A DNA stretch of 31,126 nucleotides from a virus, in IMG/VR virus record IMGVR_UViG_3300028410_000042, positions 1 through 31,126 of that record. One strand, given 5' to 3'. Positions 5,369 to 11,450 of the stretch are shown here, one piece after another (position 1 is the first letter of the stretch; each line of letters opens with the position of its first letter). A program made the position numbers and the translations under genes. A model generated the notes under the pieces. It made no database searches. It saw only the letters and a list, made by a program, of their open reading frames with translations, and had not been told where the DNA came from.

Positions 5369-6153
5369 TTGACAAATTGTTCAGAATAGACTTTTACCCC
5401 AAGGATTGGCTTATTGACACGGCCAGGCTTACACCAGAAGAGCGCGGTATTTACATTCAAATTGTCTGTATGATTTACGCAAATCGCGGGCCGATAGAAA
5501 ATGATGCTAAATGGATTGCTGGACAGTCAGGATGCTCCACCCGAAAAGCAAAAAAAATAATTTCAGAACTTTTTCAGAAGAAAATTCTCATCGAAAACGG
5601 CTCGAAAATCTCTCAGAAACGCGCCGAAAACGAGTTGGAAACCAAGCGAGAACATCTTGAAAACTCGTCGAAAGGTGGACAAAATAGTGCTGAAAAAAAA
5701 CGCAAAAACAAAGAAAACAAAGACTTAGCCTCAAGTGGCACTACTTATCCACAACACACCCCAATAGCAACAGCAACAGTACCCCTATCCCCATCCCCAA
5801 TAGTTGATGTTGTTAGCGCGGGCGCGAGGAAGCACGTTGAGGTCGGAAAGCAAATTTCAGAGATCACAGGCTGGGAAAATGATCCGAGATGGTTCGGTGA
5901 TTATTCCCGCATCGAGGTTTGGTTGAAATCCGGATGGTGTCCTGAAAAAGATATAATCCCCACAGTCCAGCGGATAATGGCAGGAAGAACCGAACCGCCC
6001 GGATCAATGAAATATTTTGAAAAAGCAATCGCGGATTGCCACGTAGCCCGCACAACACCCGTCCCAAAAGGAGAAAATCATGGACAAAAGCTCACCAAAT
6101 CTCAGCGGATCGACGCAGAACTTCGCGAGTTCCTGGAAAGACCACGAGATTGA
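5365..6153 (+). CDS. DUF1376 (YdaU-like) phage replication protein, 262 aa
   Basis: The N-terminal 75 residues (FYPKDWLIDTARLTPEERGI, then YANRGPIENDAKWIAGQSGC and a STRKAKKIISELFQ helix) match the DUF1376 winged-helix family found at the lambda O position. A charged linker (EKKRKNKENK) and a Ser/Pro/Thr low-complexity stretch follow. The C-terminal domain (SEITGWENDPRWFGDYSRIE, W and G rich) is of the kind seen in such initiators. The linker DNA contains a perfect DnaA box, as lambda O contains its origin. It overlaps the next gene by 74 bases. Role as origin-binding initiator is inferred from family and position. Confidence 0.75.
   Translation: MIDKLFRIDFYPKDWLIDTARLTPEERGIYIQIVCMIYANRGPIENDAKWIAGQSGCSTRKAKKIISELFQKKILIENGSKISQKRAENELETKREHLENSSKGGQNSAEKKRKNKENKDLASSGTTYPQHTPIATATVPLSPSPIVDVVSAGARKHVEVGKQISEITGWENDPRWFGDYSRIEVWLKSGWCPEKDIIPTVQRIMAGRTEPPGSMKYFEKAIADCHVARTTPVPKGENHGQKLTKSQRIDAELREFLERPRD
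5745..5753 (+). other. Perfect DnaA box, possible replication origin
   Basis: TTATCCACA is the exact DnaA consensus and lies inside the low-complexity linker of the replication gene, followed by an AC/CT-rich strand-biased run (5756-5800). Only this copy was noticed in the window. Lambdoid phages place their origin inside the initiator gene in the same way. Confidence 0.5.
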
Positions 6154-6787
6154 CACGCTGGGGAAAGCCCTGACTTTCTGCTTCAAAAATTCTGACCAGT
6201 ACGGAACGGATTTGGATTTAAAAATGAGGCTGGAAGCCTTCAAGTTCACGCAGGAAGGCGACTTCAGCGTTGAGCAAATCCTTGGAGCCTTGAGAGTTCA
6301 CATGAAAAAAACAACGCAAATGTTCAAACCGGCGCACGCCACGGCTATCCTTGACCCGGAACCTGCAAAAATCTCACAGACCGAGTTTATCCACGCGAAA
6401 AAACAGTGGGAACTGCAAGGGTTTTCGCCATTCAGCAAATACCAGGATGTGGTTAAGGGATTCGAGGCGCAGGAAGACGAAGGCCGCGCACCACGGAACG
6501 ATCAGCCCCTTGCGCCACAGATTCAGGGCGTGGTGAACAAAGCGCTTGGTAAGCCCGACCAGCCGCTTTCACACGAAGAACTCCGAAAAAAAACCCGCGA
6601 AACCGGAAAAATGCCGTGGGACGGTATGGCTTGGGGGGAAATGGCCTCTGAGATACGCTCTGCCCTCTGGCATTTCTGCCGCTCTCTGCCGAGCGATGGG
6701 GTACGAAAAATTTATTGCAATACTTATGGAATAAACTTCGAGGTTTTGACCGCGTGGGCTGAAAACCCAGAAAGAAATGTCGCTTAA
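6080..6787 (+). CDS. Phage replication-associated protein, 235 aa
   Basis: A strong AAGGAG precedes ATG 6080 inside the end of the DUF1376 gene. The protein is soluble, with a helical N-terminal half (FSVEQILGALRVHMKKTTQM), then AHATAILDPEPAKISQTEFI and HAKKQWELQGFSPFSKYQD, a flexible linker, and a C-terminal helical part ending WAENPERN. No Walker motif is present, so it is not an AAA+ loader. Position after an O-like gene suggests a lambda P-like partner that recruits helicase or other replication factors, but the sequence itself does not prove it. Confidence 0.6.
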   Translation: MDKSSPNLSGSTQNFASSWKDHEIDTLGKALTFCFKNSDQYGTDLDLKMRLEAFKFTQEGDFSVEQILGALRVHMKKTTQMFKPAHATAILDPEPAKISQTEFIHAKKQWELQGFSPFSKYQDVVKGFEAQEDEGRAPRNDQPLAPQIQGVVNKALGKPDQPLSHEELRKKTRETGKMPWDGMAWGEMASEIRSALWHFCRSLPSDGVRKIYCNTYGINFEVLTAWAENPERNVA

Positions 6788-6911
6788 AATGCTCATAGCT
6801 GGCGCTGTGAATTTAATGGGTGCGTCAAATAGGTTTTTAGGCTTCGTAGTGTACCCCGGATTTTTCAGGCCACTCACGGAGCTTTAAAACGCAAATTATT
6901 AAACACTAATG
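6788..6911. other. Intergenic end between convergent genes
   Basis: The rightward replication operon ends at 6787 and the leftward accessory set ends at 6912. No stem with a T-run, open frame or repeat was found, so rightward transcripts may run on into antisense of the accessory genes. Confidence 0.4.
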
Positions 6912-7055
6912 TCATAGCCCGCACACTTCCGGCCCGCCGCCGAAGACGACGCAGGCAATAGCTATGCTCCAAAACAAAACGAAGAACAAAGAAACGCCAA
7001 GCGCTGCCCCCGCCCATAGCTTCCAGTCCATCCAGTAGTTTTTATCATTTCCCAT
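6912..7055 (-). CDS. Small single-pass membrane protein, 47 aa
   Basis: The product is MGNDKNYWMDWKLWAGAALG, then VSLFFVLFWSIAIACVVFGG and GPEVCGL: a short polar aromatic N-terminus and one strong transmembrane helix (about residues 14-38). GGAGAG lies 6-7 bases before the ATG. It is the last gene of the leftward accessory set. A small phage membrane protein of this kind could take part in exclusion or lysis control, but nothing identifies the role. Confidence 0.65.
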   Translation of the reverse strand: MGNDKNYWMDWKLWAGAALGVSLFFVLFWSIAIACVVFGGGPEVCGL

Positions 7056-7106
7056 TATGCTCTCCTCGCTTTCTCACAGTGCTTTTGTTGTGTTTGACGC
7101 GGTAAA

Positions 7107-7433
7107 TCACAGCGCACCTATGCCGGACAGATAATCAAAGCGGCCACCGTCGTACGTGCATTTCTCGGCGCACCACTTGAGATTGATTTCTTCCCTAGTT
7201 TCTTCCCCAGTGTCCCAGACATGGGCGACCAGCGTGAAGGGTTCTTGGGACGATCCGTATTCGCCTTCCTCGGCGGCACACTCTTCCAGATAATCCTGCG
7301 CCGCCTTGATCGCGGCCTCCCGGCTTTCCGCTTCCGCAATGCAAGTGCCAAGTGTCAAATCGTGCTTCCGCTCAATCCAGCTCAAAGGCCGATGGATTGA
7401 ATAAAAAGTTTTACCGTCATTTTTGTGTCCCAT
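7107..7433 (-). CDS. Hypothetical protein, 108 aa
   Basis: The product starts MGHKNDGKTFYSIHRPLSW, is acidic in the middle (ECAAEEGEYGSSQE) and ends in a Cys/Tyr-rich part (KWCAEKCTYDGGRFDYLSG). It looks like an alpha/beta protein and has no signal peptide. Its start overlaps the stop region of the 53-aa Cys gene by 17 bases, suggesting coupling. The stretch REAAIKAAQDYLEECA resembles helices in small 'host-takeover' proteins, but I recognise no family. Confidence 0.7.
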   Translation of the reverse strand: MGHKNDGKTFYSIHRPLSWIERKHDLTLGTCIAEAESREAAIKAAQDYLEECAAEEGEYGSSQEPFTLVAHVWDTGEETREEINLKWCAEKCTYDGGRFDYLSGIGAL

Positions 7434-7578
7434 AATCAGATCCTTTCTGCGCCAGCAAAAAGCGCGTCACAATTTCGTTAAGCCGCTCAACTTCGCCTTC
7501 CTCGGTGTCAACGCAATAGGCTCCCGCATCATCATCCGTATCCACAAAATTGCCGCAGCGGCATATGTCGATGCTCAT
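7417..7578 (-). CDS. Small cysteine-containing protein, 53 aa
   Basis: The chosen start (ATG 7578) gives MSIDICRCGNFVDTDDDAGA then YCVDTEEGEVERLNE. CRCG followed later by YC could bind zinc in a one-ended ribbon, as in small accessory proteins found in many alphaproteobacterial phages. The first ATG overlaps the TGA of the upstream gene (ATGATGAG), allowing either of two adjacent starts. Extending further upstream in frame would intrude into the neighbour with no better ribosome site. Confidence 0.65.
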   Translation of the reverse strand: MSIDICRCGNFVDTDDDAGAYCVDTEEGEVERLNEIVTRFLLAQKGSDYGTQK

Positions 7579-7859
7579 CATGGCTTCACCGTCATTGTAA
7601 AAGACTGCGCAGCGGCCAGCTTCGGAAGCCAGTGGTTTCGGTACTCCCATTGCACCGGCGCGCCGCCAGCGTCATAAATCCATTCGCCGAAACGGCGCAG
7701 GGCTTCGCGCATAGCTTCTTGCGTTTTCGGGGCCGCGCTTTCCGGCCAAACATGGCGCGATTCAAGCCCGGTATCGGATTTGATTTCGAAATGAATTTTT
7801 CCTTTAATCATCGTTTTATCCTCGTTATTATTATCGGTTAAATTAAAGTTTCTCGGCAT
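7578..7859 (-). CDS. Hypothetical protein, 93 aa
   Basis: Two starts are credible: ATG 7859 with GGAG 8 bases upstream, and the internal ATG giving MIKGKIHFEIKSDTG with GAGG 8 bases upstream. The C-terminal part (LRRFGEWIYDAGGAPVQWEY then RNHWLPKLAAAQSF) has Trp-rich alternating structure. It is the first gene behind a clear leftward promoter and overlaps the next gene by one to four bases. No family recognised. Confidence 0.65.
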   Translation of the reverse strand: MPRNFNLTDNNNEDKTMIKGKIHFEIKSDTGLESRHVWPESAAPKTQEAMREALRRFGEWIYDAGGAPVQWEYRNHWLPKLAAAQSFTMTVKP

Positions 7860-7903
7860 TTTTTCTTCTCCAATATGTTAAAGGTTAATGTTCTACTATC
7901 TTC

Positions 7904-7932
7904 AATATATCGCGTTGCTCTGCACAAGTCAA
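7904..7932 (-). promoter_or_regulatory. Leftward promoter of the accessory set
   Basis: On the minus strand TTGACT (7932-7927) and TATATT (7909-7904) are exactly 17 bases apart, about 45 bases before the first ATG. It is one of the best sigma-70 type promoters in the window. A perfect 10-bp palindrome ATGATATCAT lies upstream at 7971-7980. Confidence 0.8.
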
Positions 7933-8302
7933 CACTATATTTTTTATTAAACCACATTAAAATTTATGATATCATCAAAGCGTGGCTCGCCGGACGCCCT
8001 GCCCCGGCAACCGAACCAACCCGGAACAGCCACCCCCGCCCCATCTCTTCCCGCCTAGACACCCACCAAAAAAGTCGGCGGGAACAGCTTTTGTAGACAA
8101 TCGTATAATTTAATGGAGATGAGCGAACAGGTGAGGAATGGGAGTATATGAGGGACTATGAAAAATTTGTAATCACCGGGCAAAAAAAATGAGATACCTA
8201 AGGGGATTATAAGCTTGACCAAACCAAAGCAATCCCCTAATCTGAAACCAATCGAAAGCCTAAACGAGATTGGCGCTCGATTTTGTGTTTATCTGAGTAC
8301 TT

Positions 8303-8338
8303 AACCCCGTTAGCTGAACACGGCGGGGTTCTTTTTTT
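8303..8338 (+). terminator. Rho-independent terminator T1
   Basis: The stem AACCCCG (8303-8309) pairs with CGGGGTT (8324-8330) and is followed by a run of T (8332-8338). It would end rightward transcripts entering from the control region. Confidence 0.8.
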
Positions 8339-8409
8339 GTTAACTATTTTGTGTTAGTTTGAATATAGCGGCTCAGAACCCAATCCCCCAGGCCGCTTCC
8401 CAAACTCAT

Positions 8410-8443
8410 GCCCCTGCCTTTAATTAGGTGGGGGCGCTTTTTT
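8410..8443 (+). terminator. Rho-independent terminator T2
   Basis: GCCCCTGCC (8410-8418) pairs with GGTGGGGGC (8427-8435) around an eight-base loop, with two G-T pairs, and is followed by six T (8438-8443). It stands directly before the late promoter. Confidence 0.8.
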
Positions 8444-8446
8444 GTG

Positions 8447-8475
8447 TTGATTGCCGCTTGGTTTGTTGTTAAGAT
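8447..8475 (+). promoter_or_regulatory. Candidate late promoter
   Basis: TTGATT (8447-8452) and TAAGAT (8470-8475) are 17 bases apart, immediately after T2 and 31 bases before the first late gene. The match is moderate, so an activator may be needed. Confidence 0.5.
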
Positions 8476-8505
8476 ATTAATCTAGGATTTGAAAAGGATT
8501 TAAAT

Positions 8506-8817
8506 ATGGGTACGATTACAGTTTATGAATTTGGGCAGACGGGGGTCCCAAATGCAAGAGGGCTTGGTGTTGCCGATCTTTCATCTCAAACGGCAAGAAC
8601 GCAAGACGCAACCACATCAACTACAGCTGAAAGCATCGCTTTGAATGGCGGGACATCCGCCATAATCATCACAGCAGCAGAGGCGCATCGCGTTTCTATT
8701 GTGGATAGCACATGCGCGACAACATACATTCTTCTGCGTGACAACGGAGCCGGCGCATATGTTGGGGATTTTGGGACTAAGGGCGGAAAAACGCTCTATT
8801 ATAGGTTAGACGCTTAA
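8506..8817 (+). CDS. Small beta-rich protein at the head of the late operon, 103 aa
   Basis: AAAGGA stands 7 bases before the ATG. The product (MGTITVYEFGQTGVPNARGL...) is rich in Thr, Ala, Ser and Gly, with alternating strands such as TSAIIITAAEAHRVSIV and ATTYILLRDNGAGAYVGD, typical of small virion or decoration-like beta proteins. No cysteine pairs, membrane helix or catalytic motif appears. It is the first gene after the late promoter. A structural role is inferred from composition and operon only. Confidence 0.65.
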   Translation: MGTITVYEFGQTGVPNARGLGVADLSSQTARTQDATTSTTAESIALNGGTSAIIITAAEAHRVSIVDSTCATTYILLRDNGAGAYVGDFGTKGGKTLYYRLDA

Positions 8818-8820
8818 GTA

Positions 8821-8892
8821 ATGATTGAAGTAATGGGCGGTATAGTGCTTGCTGTTATTGTTCTTCGTTTTATTAATTACTTGTTTGGTTAG
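8821..8892 (+). CDS. Tiny membrane peptide, 23 aa
   Basis: The frame is MIEVMGGIVLAVIVLRFINY then LFG, nearly all one hydrophobic helix. It starts 3 bases after the previous stop and ends 6 bases before the next ATG, filling the gap between two genes. Micro-proteins like this are easily missed. The ribosome site is weak, so translation may depend on coupling. Confidence 0.5.
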   Translation: MIEVMGGIVLAVIVLRFINYLFG

Positions 8893-8898
8893 GTTTTT

Positions 8899-9144
8899 AT
8901 GGAATACTTCCTCTCAATAAAGAAGAAAACCAAAGATTTAATCCCATACGCCAACAATTCGCGCACTCATTCTGATAGCCAAATTAATCAAATAGCATCC
9001 AGCATTAAAGAATTTGGATTTACAAACCCCATTATCATTGATGAAGGTAACGGCATTATAGCTGGTCATGGTCGCGTTATGGAAACAAACAAGCTAAAGA
9101 TTGATGAGATCGCAGTTGCGCGCGGTGCAAAGGTGGCGGCATGA
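8899..9144 (+). CDS. ParB-like N-terminal domain protein, truncated, 81 aa
   Basis: The whole protein is one ParB/sulfiredoxin-type domain: YANNSRTHSDSQINQIASSI, then KEFGFTNPIIIDEGNGIIAG with HGRVMETNKL, which includes the GHGR-type motif. In phages this domain usually forms the front of a longer ParB-DNA methyltransferase encoded just before the terminase. Here it stops after the domain at GAKVAA and overlaps the small terminase gene by 4 bases. It is either a stand-alone ParB-like protein or the front half of a methyltransferase that lost its catalytic part; methyltransferase remains exist at 1476-1628. Confidence 0.75.
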   Translation: MEYFLSIKKKTKDLIPYANNSRTHSDSQINQIASSIKEFGFTNPIIIDEGNGIIAGHGRVMETNKLKIDEIAVARGAKVAA

Positions 9145-9521
9145 GTACGAAAAAAAGAGGCCGAGGGCAACCTCCGCACAAACCAACAAAAGAGTCCACC
9201 GGCAAAGTCAGCGCCATGGCTGCTGTTGGTATTCCACAAGAAGACATCGCGAGGGTGATTGGAATTGATAAGAAAACTCTTACTAAGCATTACCGTGAGG
9301 TATTGGACACGTCCGCGACAAAAGCGGACGCAGCCGTTGGAGGCGCTTTGTATAAAAACGCACTGGGCGGCGATACCTCAGCGCAAATATGGTGGTCAAA
9401 AGCCCGCATGCGCTGGAAGGAAAGCAAGGAAGAGCAGCGCAGGTATGTTGACAAGGACGGAAACGATCTCCATGCTAAAGACAGAGAAATATTGAAAAAT
9501 ATGGGAATTAACATTGACTAA
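9141..9521 (+). CDS. terS: Terminase small subunit, 126 aa
   Basis: The small subunit recognises the phage packaging site and regulates the large subunit. After a basic start (STKKRGRGQPPHKPTKES) there is a helix-turn-helix, SAMAAVGIPQEDIARVIG with IDKKTLTKHYREVLDTSATK, then a helical oligomerisation region (GGALYKNALGGDTSAQIWWS, KARMRWKE). This order, including the IFW/IWW-K-R helix, matches the common short terminase small subunits of phages. It overlaps the ParB-like gene and is followed by a SAP-domain gene and the large subunit. Confidence 0.8.
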   Translation: MSTKKRGRGQPPHKPTKESTGKVSAMAAVGIPQEDIARVIGIDKKTLTKHYREVLDTSATKADAAVGGALYKNALGGDTSAQIWWSKARMRWKESKEEQRRYVDKDGNDLHAKDREILKNMGINID

Positions 9522-9531
9522 GGAGAAGACT

Positions 9532-9960
9532 ATGACCGAAGAAGCTAAATTAGAAGAGCTGCCAATTCATGCATTGCGCAGCGCATTAAAAGACCAAAAG
9601 ATTAAGTTTACCCCGAAGGATAAAAAGGTTGACTTAATTAAAATGCTTAGAAGCGGCGAAACGATTCATAAACCAAAAGAAATAAAGCGCGCGCCGATTT
9701 TGGGCGAGAACAAGCCGAAGAAAGCTCTTGCGATTGTTCCAAAGGAAATTAGGGAAGACCTGCTGGCGCTGGGCGCTCGTGGCCTAAAGTGGACAATTAA
9801 CGAAGAGGCTGGCTGTATTAATTTTATGGCAAACATACCAACGTGTGCAAACCTTGATCAATCCGCAAAGAACATTCTTTTAACGGCAAAGTCTGCATTT
9901 GGCGGAAATCTTCCTGTTGAAACCGGCAGACCGGCTGGGGAGCCTGTTGAGTGGCGGTAA
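9532..9960 (+). CDS. SAP-like domain protein between terminase genes, 142 aa
   Basis: AAGGAG lies before ATG 9532, which is preferred to an upstream TTG. The N-terminal LEELPIHALRSALKDQKIKF with KKVDLIKMLRSGE reads as a SAP/HeH helix-extension-helix fold that binds DNA or proteins. A basic linker follows (KPKEIKRAPILGENKPKKAL), then an alpha/beta part with REDLLALGARGLKWTINEEA. It overlaps the large terminase gene by 10 bases. A DNA-handling role in packaging is likely, but the exact one is unknown. Confidence 0.65.
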   Translation: MTEEAKLEELPIHALRSALKDQKIKFTPKDKKVDLIKMLRSGETIHKPKEIKRAPILGENKPKKALAIVPKEIREDLLALGARGLKWTINEEAGCINFMANIPTCANLDQSAKNILLTAKSAFGGNLPVETGRPAGEPVEWR

Positions 9961-11450
9961 CGCAGAAAGCATTCAATGCTTTGTGTCGACAAAATTTCTC
10001 GGTTTTTTTTCAAAGGGCGTGGCGCGAACTTGAGCCTTCCGATTATAAGCATAATTGGCACATTGACTGCATCGCCGCTCACTTAGAGGCTGTTGAGCGC
10101 GGTGAGATTAAGCGATTAATCATCAATGTTCCGCCAAGAACCGGAAAAACGTTGCTTGCAAACATTGCTTATCCAGCGTGGTTGATAGGCAGAAGCCCCG
10201 GAACTAGAGTTTTAGGCGTTTCTTACGCGCACAGGCTTTCTGAAAAAATTGCTTACAAACAGCGGCTTCTTATGGAGAGCGAATGGTACAAAAACCTTTT
10301 TATAAACGTTGACTTAGATCACAATCAATCACAAAAATCGTCATTTATGACCAAGCAAGGCGGAGGAAGGTTCAGCACATCTGTAGGCGGCACATTGACT
10401 GGTGAGGGCGGGAACTACCTTATTCTTGATGATCCAATGAACCCCGACGAGGCTCTTTCAGATATTAAGAGAATTAACGGGAATGATTGGGTTGATCAGG
10501 CTATATACTCAAGATTAAATGACCCGGCGGAAGACAAAATCGTTGTAATTATGCAGCGCCTGCATGATGCAGATACTACCGGGCATCTATTAAAAAAAGA
10601 GGGCTGGGTTATACTAAAGCTCCCGGCGGAAACCAAGAAAGAGATTGTCGTAAGTCTTGGAGATAAGGAATGGCGCTACACGGGGTTGCTGCAAGAAAAC
10701 AGGTTAAGCCGCGATGTTTTAAATGAATTGCAGGAGAATATGGGAAATTACGCTTATGCAGGGCAATACCTGCAAGAGCCAGTACCGCTTGGTGGCGGTG
10801 AGTTTAAACAGGATTATGTAAATTATTATTTAAGCTCAGAATTAAACGTGCGCGGCATGAATATTTATATTACCGTTGATCCTGCCACATCAAAAAAGAA
10901 AACAAGTGACTATACAGCAATGTGTGTTTGGGCTTTAGGGGCTGATAATAATTATTATATTATTGATGGCCTTAAGGAGCGCCTTAATCCAACTGAGCGC
11001 ATTAATAAGCTGTTTGATTTGCATAAGAAATGGAATGAAAAATCAGGCAAGCCGCCTAAGGTTGGCTATGAGCGCTATGGCATGATGAGTGATACGCATT
11101 ATATTGAGCAAAAGCAAAAAGATGAAAGCTATCGTTTTCCGCTAAGGGAAATCCATTCGGGGATGCAAAAGGAGGAGCGCATACGCAGGCTTGTGCCACC
11201 TATGGAGCAGGGGAGAATATGGCTTCCTTCTGATTTATACTATAAAAATCACAAAGGCTTGCCTGTTAATTTCATGAGTGATATAGTCGAGCAGGAAATG
11301 CTTTTGTTTCCCTTCGCGGCTCATGATGACTTCTTGGACGCGATGTCTATGATTTTTGATGTGGGCGCTATTTTTCCTAAGTCTGGCAATATTGAGAGAA
11401 AAGTTAATTACGATTGGGGTCGCAGTGAGGTTAGCGTTTTAGACATATGA
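9951..11450 (+). CDS. terL: Terminase large subunit, 499 aa
   Basis: The packaging motor ATPase and nuclease. The ATPase half has Walker A VPPRTGKT (about residues 60-67), a GVSYAHRLS adenine-side segment, and Walker B YLILDD (156-161) with the IVVIMQRLHDADTTG coupling motif. The RNase H-like nuclease half has YITVDPATSKKKTSDYTAM (Asp310 and Asp320) and a C-terminal HDDFLDAMS acidic site. Start is GTG 9951, with GGGGAG eight bases upstream, overlapping the SAP gene. Length is usual. It acts with the portal encoded next, whose ATG overlaps its stop. Confidence 0.95.
   Translation: MAVTQKAFNALCRQNFSVFFQRAWRELEPSDYKHNWHIDCIAAHLEAVERGEIKRLIINVPPRTGKTLLANIAYPAWLIGRSPGTRVLGVSYAHRLSEKIAYKQRLLMESEWYKNLFINVDLDHNQSQKSSFMTKQGGGRFSTSVGGTLTGEGGNYLILDDPMNPDEALSDIKRINGNDWVDQAIYSRLNDPAEDKIVVIMQRLHDADTTGHLLKKEGWVILKLPAETKKEIVVSLGDKEWRYTGLLQENRLSRDVLNELQENMGNYAYAGQYLQEPVPLGGGEFKQDYVNYYLSSELNVRGMNIYITVDPATSKKKTSDYTAMCVWALGADNNYYIIDGLKERLNPTERINKLFDLHKKWNEKSGKPPKVGYERYGMMSDTHYIEQKQKDESYRFPLREIHSGMQKEERIRRLVPPMEQGRIWLPSDLYYKNHKGLPVNFMSDIVEQEMLLFPFAAHDDFLDAMSMIFDVGAIFPKSGNIERKVNYDWGRSEVSVLDI

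Larger units (their letters stand above)
7933..8505. other. Gene-free control region before the late operon
   Basis: This stretch of about 570 bases has no convincing gene. It contains, left to right, an ATGATATCAT palindrome, a C-rich segment (7985-8060), a consensus TATAAT (8104-8109) with a poor -35, three tiny overlapping frames (from 8113, 8149 and 8190), an 8-bp inverted repeat AGGGGATT/AATCCCCT (8201-8208 with 8231-8238), two terminators and a promoter. A structured transcript ending at the terminators, or a packaging site upstream of the terminase, would both fit. Confidence 0.55.

Noticed and set aside
7933-8505. tRNA gene in the gene-free region
   Set aside because: No cloverleaf with a TTCGA-type T-loop and 7-bp acceptor stem could be formed; the stems here are simple hairpins and terminators.
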